Both the position numbers and the translations under genes were made by a program. The notes below the pieces were generated by a model. That model made no database searches. It was not told the origin of the DNA and saw nothing but the letters and a program-made list of their open reading frames with translations. Shown piece after piece: positions 1 through 9,624 of a DNA stretch of 64,000 nt. Position 1 is the stretch's first letter; each line of letters opens with the position of its first letter. The stretch lies in contig NZ_CP061336.1 in assembly GCF_005473905.2 (NCBI RefSeq), positions 2,720,501 to 2,784,500 on the forward strand. Direction: 5' to 3'. This DNA is from Ruminiclostridium herbifermentans (GTDB lineage Bacteria; Bacillota; Clostridia; Acetivibrionales; DSM-1351).

Positions 1-375
1 TTTTTAAATGTATTATCCATAATATTTCTTCATGCTCACCTTAAAAATTCCCCTATAAGTCAGCATGAAATCCATCCTCCCTTTTATATATAGTAAACAT
101 TACCTTGATTTATAATATATATAGATTATACACCTGGAAATAAATTCTGTCTATATAATTTGAAATATTTTTTAATATTTTTTATTAATTTATTAATAAT
201 ATTAATTTTTTAATCAATTTCATTAATTTCTCTGTATTATGAATGTTCAACTGCATCTTTTTTAAAACTATTATATAATAACTTATACTTTACAGTTTAT
301 TCCTTACTTTAAGCCCATATTCAAATTAAAAGACAATTAAATTATAAATTGGTGTTTTTCTGAATGAGTAACCGT
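1..375. other. AT-rich intergenic left edge
   Basis: No substantial gene is visible. On the minus strand a 20-codon ORF (positions 75 to 13) begins after a good GGGAGG ribosome binding site, and its stop overlaps an ATG at position 20 that could open a gene leaving the window to the left (reads M-D-N-T-F-K before the edge). This could be a leader peptide and a coupled start, or chance; six codons are too few to judge. The rest is A/T-rich sequence with no clear terminator for the neighbouring minus-strand gene. Confidence 0.3.
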
Positions 376-1527
376 TTATCTACTTTTTTCATATGCAATT
401 TTATTCACAGCTATTACTGCTCTGTCAATTTCATTTATTGTATTAAAATAACCTACACTCATTCGAACAATACCTGTCTTTTGCGTTCTGAAATGATTAT
501 GTGCCAATGGCGCACAATGAAGTCCTGCTCTACATGCTATTCCATAAATACTGTCAAGTTCTTCGCAAATTTCAGAAGAATCTATATCTTTAATATTAAA
601 TGCAATTATGCCTGAATTTTCAGCTGCATTTTTTGAACTATACAATTTAATATAGCGGTTTTGATATAATCCATCATATAATCTCTTAATAAGTAAATCT
701 TTTTTAGTCTTAATTGCATCTTCCCCAATTTTTTCAATAAACTCTATTCCGGCACCCAATCCAACAATTCCTGGAGTATTAAGTGTTCCGCTTTCATATT
801 TATCTGGCAAAAAATCAGGTTGATATAAAATTCCTGATTTACTTCCAGTTCCTCCGGTCATTAATGGTTTTAAAGCAACACCAGGGGCTATATATAAACC
901 TCCTGTACCCTGCGGTCCCATTAGTCCTTTATGGCCTGGAAATGCAATCATACTTGCATACTGTTTAGTTAAATCTATTTTTAAACAACCTAATCCCTGA
1001 GCTCCATCTATTAAAAACAATATTCCTCTATCCCTAGCAATTTCACCTATCTCTTTAACAGGCATAATAATTCCATTTACATTTGAGGAAAGTGTGCAGA
1101 CAATCAATTTAGTTTTTTTCTCTATACTTCTCCTGACTTGAACAGGATCAATTACTCCCAAATCATCTCCTGACAATATTGTAAGCTTAATCACACCATT
1201 TTTTTCCATAGTTTTAAGTGGTCTTAATACTGAATTGTGCTCCATACATGTTGTAATTACATGGTCACCTTTTGACAAGCACCCAAGTATTGCAAGATTT
1301 AACGCCTCAGTTGTGTTTTTTGTAAAGCAAATATTGAGATAGTCCTTTATATTAAGCAGCTTTGCTATACGTTCACGAGTTTCTGTAACTGCCATAGCAC
1401 TCCGTAAAGACATAGCATGACTTCCTCTTCCAGGATTAGAACAATATGTTCTCATACATCTGTCCATTTCTACATATACATTTTCAGGTTTAGGAAATGA
1501 TGTTGCTGCATTGTCCAAATAAATCAT
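376..1527 (-). CDS. cysteine desulfurase family protein (class V aminotransferase fold)
   Basis: This is a PLP-dependent enzyme of the NifS/IscS-like fold, 383 residues, about the family's usual length. Seen in the sequence: the N-terminal DNAATSFPKP motif, TKNTTEALN near residue 70 (phosphate cup), an EHNSVLRP segment, a DGAQ aspartate, the PLP lysine in PGHKG near residue 200, and a C-terminal RAGLHCAP loop with the putative sulfur-accepting cysteine. The pattern matches the TIGR01977-like subgroup, whose members often stand alone rather than in an isc/suf operon. No iscU or thiI lies nearby, so the physiological sulfur acceptor is unknown. The ATG start follows a GGAGG site. Cysteine desulfurase activity is inferred from the family. 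Confidence 0.85.
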   Translation of the reverse strand: MIYLDNAATSFPKPENVYVEMDRCMRTYCSNPGRGSHAMSLRSAMAVTETRERIAKLLNIKDYLNICFTKNTTEALNLAILGCLSKGDHVITTCMEHNSVLRPLKTMEKNGVIKLTILSGDDLGVIDPVQVRRSIEKKTKLIVCTLSSNVNGIIMPVKEIGEIARDRGILFLIDGAQGLGCLKIDLTKQYASMIAFPGHKGLMGPQGTGGLYIAPGVALKPLMTGGTGSKSGILYQPDFLPDKYESGTLNTPGIVGLGAGIEFIEKIGEDAIKTKKDLLIKRLYDGLYQNRYIKLYSSKNAAENSGIIAFNIKDIDSSEICEELDSIYGIACRAGLHCAPLAHNHFRTQKTGIVRMSVGYFNTINEIDRAVIAVNKIAYEKSR

Positions 1528-1973
1528 TGTCTACCTCCATGAGCTGTATAACAATACCCTAAAACAGCATCTTATATTAATTTAAAAATGTGGTACTAAT
1601 CTATATATAGCCCCATATACGGCTCACACGCAATTATATTACTATTATATTATGATTGTAGAGTTGACTTGTTTACAAAAACATTTTATTTGAGGTAACC
1701 AAATATTTAAGTTGTTCAAACTTATTTAAGCACCAACTATACTTTTCAGTTATCTTGTTCAAATAATTAATAAATTTAAACGCTAATATACTAAACTAAT
1801 TTAATTAAGTTAAATAGTAACTTTTTTTATACACATTTTACTAAATTGCCATTAAACTATGGACTTTTTTTTTTAAAAGTAGCATAATTAAATGTAATTA
1901 ATAAAACAGATTGATTGTAACTTTATATACATCAAAATATAATATTTAAATAAATATGAAGGGAGTAATATTA
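1528..1973. other. intergenic, divergent promoters of desulfurase gene and ilvE
   Basis: AT-rich, divergent promoter region. I looked for a T-box leader ahead of ilvE (specifier loop plus an AGGGTGG-type antiterminator) and did not find one. A few short inverted repeats are present but nothing resembling a known riboswitch. Confidence 0.4.
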
Positions 1974-3041
1974 ATGAATATTTCTATTACTAAGACAACA
2001 AATCCAAAACAGAAACCAGATCAGAATAATTTGGGTTTTGGTATAAACTTCACAGACCATATGTTTATTATGGATTATGATGAAGGACAAGGTTGGCATG
2101 ATGCAAGAATAGTACCTTATGCTCCTATACCAGTAGATCCTTCTGCAATGGCATTGCATTATGGTCAGGCAATTTTTGAGGGCTTAAAAGCATACAAATC
2201 TGCTAAAGGCGAAATTCTACTATTCAGACCAGAAAAAAACATGCAGAGAGTCAATAATTCAAATAGACTACTATGTATTCCAGAAATTAATGTTGATGAC
2301 TGCGTACAAGCAATAAAAGAAATTGTTAGAGTTGACGCTGGCTGGATTCCTAGTGCTCCAGGTACCTCCCTATACATCCGTCCGTTTATATTTGCTTCAG
2401 AACCTGCTCTTGGCGTAAGACCATCACATTCATACAAATTTATAATAATACTTTCACCTGTAGGCGCTTATTATCCAGAAGGAATTAATCCAGTAAAAAT
2501 TTATGTAGAAAGCAAATATGTTCGTGCTGTTAGAGGTGGTCTTGGTGAAGCAAAAACTGTTGCTAACTATGCTGCCAGCCTAAAAGCTCAAGTTGAGGCT
2601 AAAAAAGAAGGCTATACTCAAGTGTTATGGTTAGATGGTGTTGAAAAGAAATATGTTGAAGAAGTTGGAACAATGAATGTATTCTTCAAAATTGATGGAG
2701 AAGTTATTACACCTGAACTTACTGGCACAATCCTTCCTGGTATAACACGTATGTCTACTATTGAACTCTTAAAACAAGCTGGTATACCTGTATCTGAACG
2801 CAGAATATCAATACAAGAGATTTATGATGCTCATGCAGCCGGCAAATTAGAAGAAGCGTTTGGTACTGGTACTGCAGCAGTAATTTCACCTATTGGTGAG
2901 TTCAGCTGGAACGGAAAAGTTATTAAAGTTAATGATGGCAAAATCGGAGAGGTTTCTCAGAAGATATATGATACAATTACAGGCATCCAAAGCGGAGAAT
3001 TAGAAGATACATTTGGATGGACTCAAAAGGTTACTCTGTAA
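1974..3041 (+). CDS. ilvE: branched-chain amino acid aminotransferase
   Basis: Transfers the amino group between glutamate and the 2-oxo acids of leucine, isoleucine and valine; cytoplasmic, PLP-dependent, fold type IV. The protein is 355 residues, the normal size of the longer BCAT subfamily. The PLP lysine lies in GEAKTVANYAASLKA, and EVGTMN and the C-terminal GTGTAAVI phosphate-binding segment are present. The start is placed at the ATG following AAGGGAG; an in-frame ATG 18 bases upstream lies ahead of that site and has none of its own. The gene stands alone, with no ilv/leu operon beside it. Confidence 0.95.
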   Translation: MNISITKTTNPKQKPDQNNLGFGINFTDHMFIMDYDEGQGWHDARIVPYAPIPVDPSAMALHYGQAIFEGLKAYKSAKGEILLFRPEKNMQRVNNSNRLLCIPEINVDDCVQAIKEIVRVDAGWIPSAPGTSLYIRPFIFASEPALGVRPSHSYKFIIILSPVGAYYPEGINPVKIYVESKYVRAVRGGLGEAKTVANYAASLKAQVEAKKEGYTQVLWLDGVEKKYVEEVGTMNVFFKIDGEVITPELTGTILPGITRMSTIELLKQAGIPVSERRISIQEIYDAHAAGKLEEAFGTGTAAVISPIGEFSWNGKVIKVNDGKIGEVSQKIYDTITGIQSGELEDTFGWTQKVTL

Positions 3042-3153
3042 TAATCAGTTAAACCTTTTAAATATGCTTCTATTCAAGCTTAACTTTTGACATATTATTA
3101 GGCAATATTATATTAGTTTACACTGATACATAAAAATACAATTACGAGTAATC

Positions 3154-3346
3154 TCAATAGTTGGGATAGAACAAAAAAATATAATTTTATGAAGGGCCGA
3201 TTACTTTAACAAGTGGTTGGCTCTTTGTTCGTTTGTATTGCATATAGAATTACGGTTCTACATCAATAGTTGGAGCAAAACTGTAAACTGAAATTTTATG
3301 AAGGGCCGATTACTTTAACAAGTGATTGGCTCTTTGTTCGTTTGTA
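3154..3346 (+). repeat. two direct copies of a long GU-rich hairpin element (109-bp period)
   Basis: Two copies, 3154-3237 and 3263-3346, share the segment TCAATAGTTGG and, 29 bases on, a 55-bp block differing at a single base. Each block folds into a 14-bp hairpin: in copy 1 the arms are 3192-3205 and 3212-3225 with a TTAACA loop. Several pairs are G-U only if the plus strand is the RNA, so the element reads as plus-strand RNA, downstream of ilvE. The single substitution between copies turns a U-G pair into U-A, which preserves pairing. The U-tract is weak (interrupted by G and C), so this may be a terminator pair or a small structured RNA. Confidence 0.6.
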
Positions 3347-3354
3347 GAGCACGT

Positions 3355-3489
3355 AAAATTAAAATCCCAAAATTAAAATCCCATTGTATAGATACTGATT
3401 CCATTGATAAATATTATCCAGATGAAGATGATAAGGATATACGTCCCGTGTTTAGATGCTGTTTCTATAGTCGTTGGCTATTTGGTTAA
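3355..3489 (+). pseudogene. possible degraded 3' end of an unknown gene
   Basis: An open frame of 44 codons ends in a normal stop. Its last part reads like protein sequence (acidic YYPDEDDKD stretch followed by RPVFRCCFYSRWLFG), but there is no start codon or ribosome binding site. The upstream part is a simple AAATTAAAATCCC duplication. I do not recognise the family. It may be the tail of a gene disrupted by the hairpin repeats upstream, or chance. Confidence 0.2.
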
Positions 3490-3674
3490 TTTTATATACT
3501 TCCTCTCAATTTCTATGCATTATCATAGAGTGGAAAAGTTTAGCTTTTGAGTTATAATACTTACCTTTAGCGTATATATTTCTAAATAGGGCTTGCTTAA
3601 TGAATAGAAGATTTTTGTCAAAGTAATAGAACTTTGGAACATAATTAAATCCAGTCAATAATTTAAGTTATGCT

Positions 3675-5024
3675 ATGATTATTACAACCTATTTTATGAA
3701 CTATATAAAATTATTTAAATTTATCTTATTGAAAGAGAGCGTGAAGGGTAATTTGAAAATATTTTTCTTGATTTGTTTTTTGATTATTGCAATATACATA
3801 TATATTACCAGCAAAAGATATATACAAACATATATAAAAAAATTTATTGTGCCAATATTTGCAGTACTATTTATAATTGCACTTATTGTATATCCAAAAA
3901 CAGTAGTTACGTCTGCTTCTAAAGGAATTAATCTCTGGCTTAATGTAGTATTCCCTTCTCTATTTCCATTTTTTGTTGCATCACAGCTGCTTAGCAAATC
4001 AGGATTTATTAATATTTTCGGAATAATATTAGAGCCAATAATGCGTCCGCTCTTTAATATCCCTGGCTGCGGTTCATTTGCACTTGCAATGGGTATAGTT
4101 AGCGGATATCCTGTTGGAGCTGCAATAACAAATGATTTGAGAAAGCAAGAGCTTGTCTCGAAGACCGAAGCAGAAAGGCTATTAACATTTACAAATAATT
4201 CGGGGCCTCTATTTATTATGGGTTCAGTGGCTGTTGGTATGTTTCAATCCCCCAAAATTGGCTATCTGCTTTATATTTGCCATGTTGCAGCATGTGTTAC
4301 TGTAGGACTTATATTTAAACATTACAAAAATAATACGAAAATAACTAAATCTAATACAAAGATATCACAAAAGCTGCACTTAGAACTTCAAAGAATGAGA
4401 AATTCAGATATAAATACATGGACTCTATTTGGAGAAAGTATTAAAAATTCTATATATACAATTTTAACAATAGGCGGCTTTATTATTTTTTTCTCAGTTT
4501 TTATAAATATTTTAATTTCAAGTGGAATAATCGGAAAGGTATGCAGCCTGGTACCAAATATTGTAAACAACTTAGGAATAGAAGCTAAAACTCTTGAAGG
4601 AATGCTATGCGGATTATTTGAGATAACAACTGGTGCAAATCTAATAAGTTTAGCAAGCGCAAATTTGAAAATCAAACTTTGTTGCATCAGTTTAATAATT
4701 GGATGGGCAGGTTTTTCTGTACATACTCAAGTTATGAGCATTATAAGTTCATCTGATATCAGTGCAAAACCCTATATAATAGGTAAAGCATTACAAGGTA
4801 TAATTTCTGCAGTTTATACTTATATTGGAATAACTATATTTAATAATTGGTTAGCACTAGAATCAACAGTTTTCTCAAACATAACAATCAAATATATTTA
4901 TAGTTGGGGAAATATTTGTTTGATTTCTATCCAAAATATTTTTGTTATATCAGCAATTATAATTGCAATTTCTTTACTATATATTTGCTTTATTAGCATT
5001 ACATCAAAGAAAAAGTTACTTTAA
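3675..5024 (+). CDS. ylbJ: sporulation integral membrane protein YlbJ
   Basis: Polytopic membrane protein needed for spore formation in Bacillus; in Clostridia it is a standard sporulation gene. Family-defining segments are visible: GINLWLNVVFPSLFPFF, LEPIMRPLFNIPG, the GIVSGYPVGA motif, and EAERLLTFTNNSGPLFI. Eight or so hydrophobic helices follow in gate-type nucleoside transporter-like order. At 449 residues it is longer than the usual 400, because of an extra N-terminal hydrophobic segment. The start is uncertain: the first ATG has no ribosome binding site, while a TTG at 3753 follows GAAGGG and would give a more normal length. Converges with the next gene, overlapping by 9 bp. Confidence 0.85.
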   Translation: MIITTYFMNYIKLFKFILLKESVKGNLKIFFLICFLIIAIYIYITSKRYIQTYIKKFIVPIFAVLFIIALIVYPKTVVTSASKGINLWLNVVFPSLFPFFVASQLLSKSGFINIFGIILEPIMRPLFNIPGCGSFALAMGIVSGYPVGAAITNDLRKQELVSKTEAERLLTFTNNSGPLFIMGSVAVGMFQSPKIGYLLYICHVAACVTVGLIFKHYKNNTKITKSNTKISQKLHLELQRMRNSDINTWTLFGESIKNSIYTILTIGGFIIFFSVFINILISSGIIGKVCSLVPNIVNNLGIEAKTLEGMLCGLFEITTGANLISLASANLKIKLCCISLIIGWAGFSVHTQVMSIISSSDISAKPYIIGKALQGIISAVYTYIGITIFNNWLALESTVFSNITIKYIYSWGNICLISIQNIFVISAIIIAISLLYICFISITSKKKLL

Positions 5025-5453
5025 CTCTTTTCTATTTGTTCTGATAACATCAGTTGCATCTGATAAAATTTCTTCCACCTTACTCAGAACACTATCCGCA
5101 TATTCCCGAGCGCCCAAACGTATCTCTCTTGCGTTCTTTTGAGCACTGCCTACTATTTCATTTGCCTGTTCATAAGCTTTTTTGGTGATCTCATGTTCAT
5201 CAACCAAAGAAGCTATTTTGTTCTCAGCATCCTTTAATATGTTATCCGCTTCTTTTTGCGCTTGTAATAGTATTCTCTGACGTTCTTCTTTAACCCATTT
5301 TGCCTGTTTAATATCATCAGGTAATTTAAGTCTCATCTCTTTAACTATTTCTAAGACTTCTTCCCTATCAACTATGCATTTCCCCGAAAAGGGTACACCA
5401 GAACTTTTCTCAATTAAGTCCTCTAAAGTTTCCAGTACCGTTAATATTTCCAT
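5016..5453 (-). CDS. coiled-coil protein, ATP synthase B-subunit/DivIVA-like
   Basis: A 145-residue, mostly helical, charged protein with a long central coiled coil (residues 45-120, heptad-like KEADNILKDAENKIASLVDE). It resembles the soluble part of F0 subunit b or DivIVA-type scaffolds. Genes of this type often follow coaD in Clostridia, but no function is established. The start is placed at the ATG after GGGGGAG; the longer frame upstream overlaps coaD. Probably the last gene of an operon with rsmD and coaD. Confidence 0.6.
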   Translation of the reverse strand: MEILTVLETLEDLIEKSSGVPFSGKCIVDREEVLEIVKEMRLKLPDDIKQAKWVKEERQRILLQAQKEADNILKDAENKIASLVDEHEITKKAYEQANEIVGSAQKNAREIRLGAREYADSVLSKVEEILSDATDVIRTNRKELK

Positions 5454-5454
5454 A

Positions 5455-5961
5455 TTATAACTCCCCCTTTGGTTCTTTGATTCCAAATTTGTCTGCAATA
5501 TCTTCTACTATGCATTCTGGTACAAGACCTTTAAAATCCCCATTGTATCTGGCAATCTCTTTTACCATACTTGAACTTAAAAATGAATAGTTAATACTTG
5601 ACATCATAAATAGTGTTTCAATTTCTGGAGACTGATTTTTATTTAATAAAGCCATTTGAAGTTCATATTCAAAGTCTGATACTGCCCTGAGTCCTTTAAT
5701 AATAACATTTGCATTCTTTTTCTTAACAAAGTCTACTAACAATCCTGAAAAACATTCAACCTCAACATTAGTACAATTACATTCCTTTATAACTCTTCTT
5801 AGCATATCTGTGCGTTCTTCCATACTGAATAACGGCGTCTTGTTGTGGCTGACTAATACTGCTACGATTAGCTTGTCACAAATCTTTGATGCTCTCTCAA
5901 TTATATCTAAATGTCCATTAGTAACAGGGTCAAAACTCCCAGGGTAAATAAATATTCTCAT
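5455..5961 (-). CDS. coaD: phosphopantetheine adenylyltransferase
   Basis: Catalyses the fourth step of coenzyme A synthesis, adding AMP from ATP to 4'-phosphopantetheine. The 168-residue protein is the normal length. The nucleotidyltransferase signature [15 protein letters not shown] holds the T/HxGH-type ATP site, and the C-terminal [18 protein letters not shown] matches the family signature. It lies 8 bp after rsmD, the usual rsmD-coaD order, and runs straight into the coiled-coil gene. Confidence 0.96.
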   Translation of the reverse strand: MRIFIYPGSFDPVTNGHLDIIERASKICDKLIVAVLVSHNKTPLFSMEERTDMLRRVIKECNCTNVEVECFSGLLVDFVKKKNANVIIKGLRAVSDFEYELQMALLNKNQSPEIETLFMMSSINYSFLSSSMVKEIARYNGDFKGLVPECIVEDIADKFGIKEPKGEL

Positions 5962-5968
5962 GTAAATT

Positions 5969-6526
5969 TCATCCTTTGTGCTTATAAAATGTCAACTTGG
6001 TATTACCGTATATTTGTTTTCTTGAAACTAACAATGTTTCTGTTTCCTCTGGCAACAAATCTTCAACATCAGTTTCAGCAACAATTATAATTTTATTCTC
6101 TAATATTCCCATTTTTTCCAATTCTGTTAATATGTCTGGAATAATACCCTTACTGTAAGGTGGGTCTAGGAAAATTATATCAAATTTTTTTCCCATATGG
6201 GAGAGTTTTTTTAATATTAATTGGGCTTCACCCAAAAAAACTTCCGATTTGTCAATAAGTCTTGCTTTTTTTATATTATTTTTTATTATATCTATGCTCT
6301 TATCATTGTTATCACAGAAAACAGCACTCTTTGCCCCTCTGCTTAGAGCTTCAATGCCTAAAGCACCGCTCCCGGCAAACAAATCTAATATTTTAGAATC
6401 CTCTTCAATATATGGAGCAAGTATATTAAATAAATTTTCTTTTACTCTGTCAGTAGTAGGTCTTGTATTCATACCTTCTAAAGCAGCCAATTTTAGTCCT
6501 CTTGCACTACCCGAAATTACACGCAC
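5969..6526 (-). CDS. rsmD: 16S rRNA (guanine-966-N2)-methyltransferase RsmD
   Basis: Methylates G966 of 16S rRNA. The SAM-binding motif is [19 protein letters not shown] and the catalytic (D/N)PPY-type motif is DIIFLDPPY. The start is set at a GTG with AAGGAGG 8 bases upstream, giving [10 protein letters not shown], the typical N-terminus of the family; two in-frame ATGs further upstream lack a proper site. The protein is 185 residues, the normal size. Confidence 0.93.
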   Translation of the reverse strand: MRVISGSARGLKLAALEGMNTRPTTDRVKENLFNILAPYIEEDSKILDLFAGSGALGIEALSRGAKSAVFCDNNDKSIDIIKNNIKKARLIDKSEVFLGEAQLILKKLSHMGKKFDIIFLDPPYSKGIIPDILTELEKMGILENKIIIVAETDVEDLLPEETETLLVSRKQIYGNTKLTFYKHKG

Positions 6527-6580
6527 TTTAGACTCCTCCTTCATAAAGATATGCAAGCATAGCTGGTTAAATGACCACAG

Positions 6581-8668
6581 CTAAGAAAGTGTCGCCTTTT
6601 CACCAAAATGCTGTGCTAAATACTGTTTTAATTTTTTATTTTTTATAAGTCCCGGATCTTTAATTGCTATTTCCTTTGCACCCTCCTGTGCCAGCTTCAG
6701 TATTTCTAAATCTTTATAAAGGTTAGCAATTTTTAGTTCAGGCAATCCATGTTGTTTGGTTCCGAAAAACTCACCAGGTCCTCTTATCTCTAAATCCTTT
6801 TCTGAAATAACAAAACCATCATTTGATTGGGCCATTATTTTCATTCTTTCCTTTGAAACCTTTGAATTAGATTGATTAAACAATATACAGTAGGATTGAG
6901 TTCCACCTCTTCCTACTCTTCCCCTCAACTGATGAAGCTGAGCTAATCCAAATCTCTCTGCGTTTTCAATAACCATTAGCGTAGCGTTTGGAACATTGAC
7001 ACCTACCTCTATAATTGTAGTTGAAACAAGTATGCTTATTTCGCCGTCTTTAAAACTCCTCATTATGGACTCTTTTTCATTTGATTTCATTTTGCCGTGA
7101 ATAATACCAACCTTTAAATCTTTAAAAACATTTTTGCTAATATCCTCAGCCGTTACTACTGCTGATTTTGCCTCTATCTCCTCAGATTCCTCAACCAAAG
7201 GACATACTATATAAACCTGTTGACCTGCTTGTACGGTTTCCCTAATAAAATTATTAATTCTTTCTCTCATTGACTCATTTACTGAGTATGTTTTTATTGG
7301 TTTTCTTCCAGGTGGAAGTTCATCTATTATTGAAATATCAAGATCTCCATATAAAATAAGTGCTAGAGTTCTTGGAATAGGTGTTGCCGTCATTACCAAG
7401 ACATCAGGGTTTCTTCCCTTTTCTGTCAGAATTGATCTTTGCCTAACACCAAATCTATGTTGTTCATCAGTTATTACTAACCCAAGATTTAAGAACTCTA
7501 CTGTATCCTCTATTAATGCATGGGTTCCAATAACCACATTAATAGTCCCATTTTTCAAGCCTTCAAAAACGACTTGCTTTTGCTTTTTTGATTGGTTTCC
7601 AGAAAGTAATTCAACTTTAATATCAAACTTTTCAAGTAAGGGCTTAACTGAATTGTAGTGCTGTTCAGCTAATATTTCAGTTGGAACCATCAATGCACCC
7701 TGATAGCCGCATTTTACTGCTTTAAATAATGCCAAAACAGCTATTATTGTCTTACCTGAGCCAACGTCACCCTGAACTAGTCTGTTCATTATGTTATTGC
7801 TCTCCATATCCTGCTCAACTTCTTTAAATACTCTCTTTTGTGCGTTTGTAAGTTCAAACGGTAACGACTTTATAAATTCCTCCATCTCATAGGATTTTGT
7901 ATATTTTATACCCTGCCTTTCAGCAGTTGCAATATTCTTATAAGATAGAAGTCCAAGCTGCAGCAAAAATAGTTCTTCAAACACTAATCTATATCTAGCC
8001 ATATCCTTATCTAATTCTGTTTTTGGAAAATGTATCTCATTTAAGCTAAACATAATGTCAGCCAAATTATATTTTTCCCTGATTTCCTTAGGTATTATGT
8101 CCTCTAACTCAATATTATTAAAGCTTTTAAGTGCTTCCTGCATTATGGTTCTAATTAAGTTCTGACTTAAATCCTTTGTTGAAGGATATACAGGCAGAAT
8201 TTTTAAACTCTTCTTTAAGCCATTATTATGTGATTGAGTATTATCTATTTTTTCAAATACTGGATTAGATATTTGAAGTTTATTAAATTTTCTTTCAACT
8301 TTTCCATAAAAAATATAATTTGCTCCGACAGTAAGCGAATTCTTTATGTAATGCTGGTTAAACCATATCGCAGTAATTTTACCTGTGCTGTCCTGCACTG
8401 ATACCTTAGATATAGTCATTCCCCTTCTAGGTCTTGTTACATTAACATTAGATACAATTGTACCTTCAAATGAACACAACTCACCATCTTGAAGGTCAGC
8501 AATATTCTTAATTATGCTTCTATCCTCATATGCTTTTGGGTAGTAAGTTAACAGATCAAAGAAGTTATTTATATTTAGCCTTTTAAACAAGGATAATCTT
8601 GACTCTCCAACGCCCTTTATATATCTAATGGATTGTTTTTTTAAGTCTTCAAGCGATAATTGTTTCAA
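6581..8668 (-). CDS. recG: ATP-dependent DNA helicase RecG
   Basis: Branch-migrating helicase that regresses stalled replication forks and processes recombination intermediates. The order is an N-terminal wedge/OB-fold domain (to about residue 200), Walker A GDVGSGKTI, the DEQH box in ITDEQHRFG, motif III TATPIPRTLAL, and the C-terminal QLRGRVGRG motif VI. A TTG start is preferred (GGAGG six bases upstream, 695 residues); an ATG 42 bases upstream has no binding site. rsmD follows 54 bp later, so the two may be co-transcribed. Confidence 0.95.
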   Translation of the reverse strand: MKQLSLEDLKKQSIRYIKGVGESRLSLFKRLNINNFFDLLTYYPKAYEDRSIIKNIADLQDGELCSFEGTIVSNVNVTRPRRGMTISKVSVQDSTGKITAIWFNQHYIKNSLTVGANYIFYGKVERKFNKLQISNPVFEKIDNTQSHNNGLKKSLKILPVYPSTKDLSQNLIRTIMQEALKSFNNIELEDIIPKEIREKYNLADIMFSLNEIHFPKTELDKDMARYRLVFEELFLLQLGLLSYKNIATAERQGIKYTKSYEMEEFIKSLPFELTNAQKRVFKEVEQDMESNNIMNRLVQGDVGSGKTIIAVLALFKAVKCGYQGALMVPTEILAEQHYNSVKPLLEKFDIKVELLSGNQSKKQKQVVFEGLKNGTINVVIGTHALIEDTVEFLNLGLVITDEQHRFGVRQRSILTEKGRNPDVLVMTATPIPRTLALILYGDLDISIIDELPPGRKPIKTYSVNESMRERINNFIRETVQAGQQVYIVCPLVEESEEIEAKSAVVTAEDISKNVFKDLKVGIIHGKMKSNEKESIMRSFKDGEISILVSTTIIEVGVNVPNATLMVIENAERFGLAQLHQLRGRVGRGGTQSYCILFNQSNSKVSKERMKIMAQSNDGFVISEKDLEIRGPGEFFGTKQHGLPELKIANLYKDLEILKLAQEGAKEIAIKDPGLIKNKKLKQYLAQHFGEKATLS

Positions 8669-9266
8669 TTCTAGCCTCCATGCTTTAGTATTATGATAAA
8701 TATTATCCATGTCTTATATTTACATAAAAGTAACATACAGTACTTTCGGTAGAAAGAGTGACATGGTCTAGGCATCAAATTTTATACAACTTTAATTTCT
8801 TAAATCTTATAATAACTCAGAAGTACTGTCATTGCCCAGCATTATTCTTATAAGCTTTATTTAAGCTATATTGTCATAGTTATTATAACAATATAGATGT
8901 TATTGTACCACACTTTCTGCGATTATTAAACAAAAGCATAAGCTTATTAGATAATACACATTCTATCAAAAATAAATGCCCGGATTGGGATACCCAAATT
9001 CAGGTATTATTCAACATTATTTTTACAAAATATTGATTAAGTTTTTATATTTCAATATTTTTCATTGTTTAGATTAATACCAATTTATAAAATAAATACT
9101 TTACATTGGAAATTAATTCATTTCGAATATTCTCGCTTGCTTTTTAAATAGTAAAATTTATATAAAAAGGCTTGAGTTAAAAGTTTTGTTATGTTAAAAT
9201 AGTTATTGCTTTGATGTCGAAATTAGAGAAACTAGAATTCTCCATAATTTAAAGGAGGTGTTATAT
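8669..9266. other. intergenic between recG and rpmB
   Basis: About 600 bp of AT-rich sequence without a gene. It holds the divergent promoters of recG and rpmB and the rpmB leader. No conserved RNA is recognised in the first 450 bases. Confidence 0.4.
9172..9200 (+). promoter_or_regulatory. sigma-A-type promoter of rpmB
   Basis: A TTGAGT -35 box and a TAAAAT -10 box are separated by exactly 17 bases. Transcription from about 9207 would give a leader of about 60 bases before rpmB. Confidence 0.6.
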
Positions 9267-9455
9267 ATGGCAAAATGTGAAATTTGCAGTAAAGCAACTG
9301 TATTTGGAAATAATCGAAGCCATGCGTTAAATGCTACTAGCCGTACATGGAAACCAAATGTTAGAAAAATAAAGATAGTTGACAATGGAACACCAAAATC
9401 AATTAGCATATGCACAAGGTGTCTTCGTTCAAACAAAGTTACCAGAGCTATCTAA
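9267..9455 (+). CDS. rpmB: 50S ribosomal protein L28
   Basis: Large-subunit ribosomal protein bL28, 62 residues (typical length). It begins MAKCEICSK and contains the conserved SHALNATSRTWKPN segment; CEIC near the start and the CTRC cysteine pair near the C-terminus suggest the zinc-binding form. The start is the ATG after AAAGGAGG; a GTG nine bases upstream lies inside the binding site. As in Bacillus, spoVM lies just beyond it on the opposite strand. Confidence 0.97.
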   Translation: MAKCEICSKATVFGNNRSHALNATSRTWKPNVRKIKIVDNGTPKSISICTRCLRSNKVTRAI

Positions 9456-9490
9456 TTTATTTTAGTAAACTAATTTAATTACTTTAAAAT

Positions 9491-9525
9491 AAAAAAGCGT
9501 CTATGATACGCTTTTTTATTTTTTT
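9491..9525 (+). terminator. rho-independent terminator after rpmB
   Basis: The inverted repeat AAAAAAGCGT/ACGCTTTTTT with a 6-7-base loop is followed by a long T run. It also reads reasonably on the minus strand and could serve spoVM too. Confidence 0.85.
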
Positions 9526-9624
9526 ATCTTTATTTAACTTAAGCAAAATTGGAATAACCAATTTGCATTATTTATTGCTCTCGCAATTTTTTCTTAGCTA
9601 ATGTTACATTCTATCAGCGGTATA

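Noticed and set aside
1528-1973. T-box or amino-acid riboswitch ahead of ilvE
   Set aside because: No specifier stem, no AGGGTGG antiterminator and no terminator hairpin were found.
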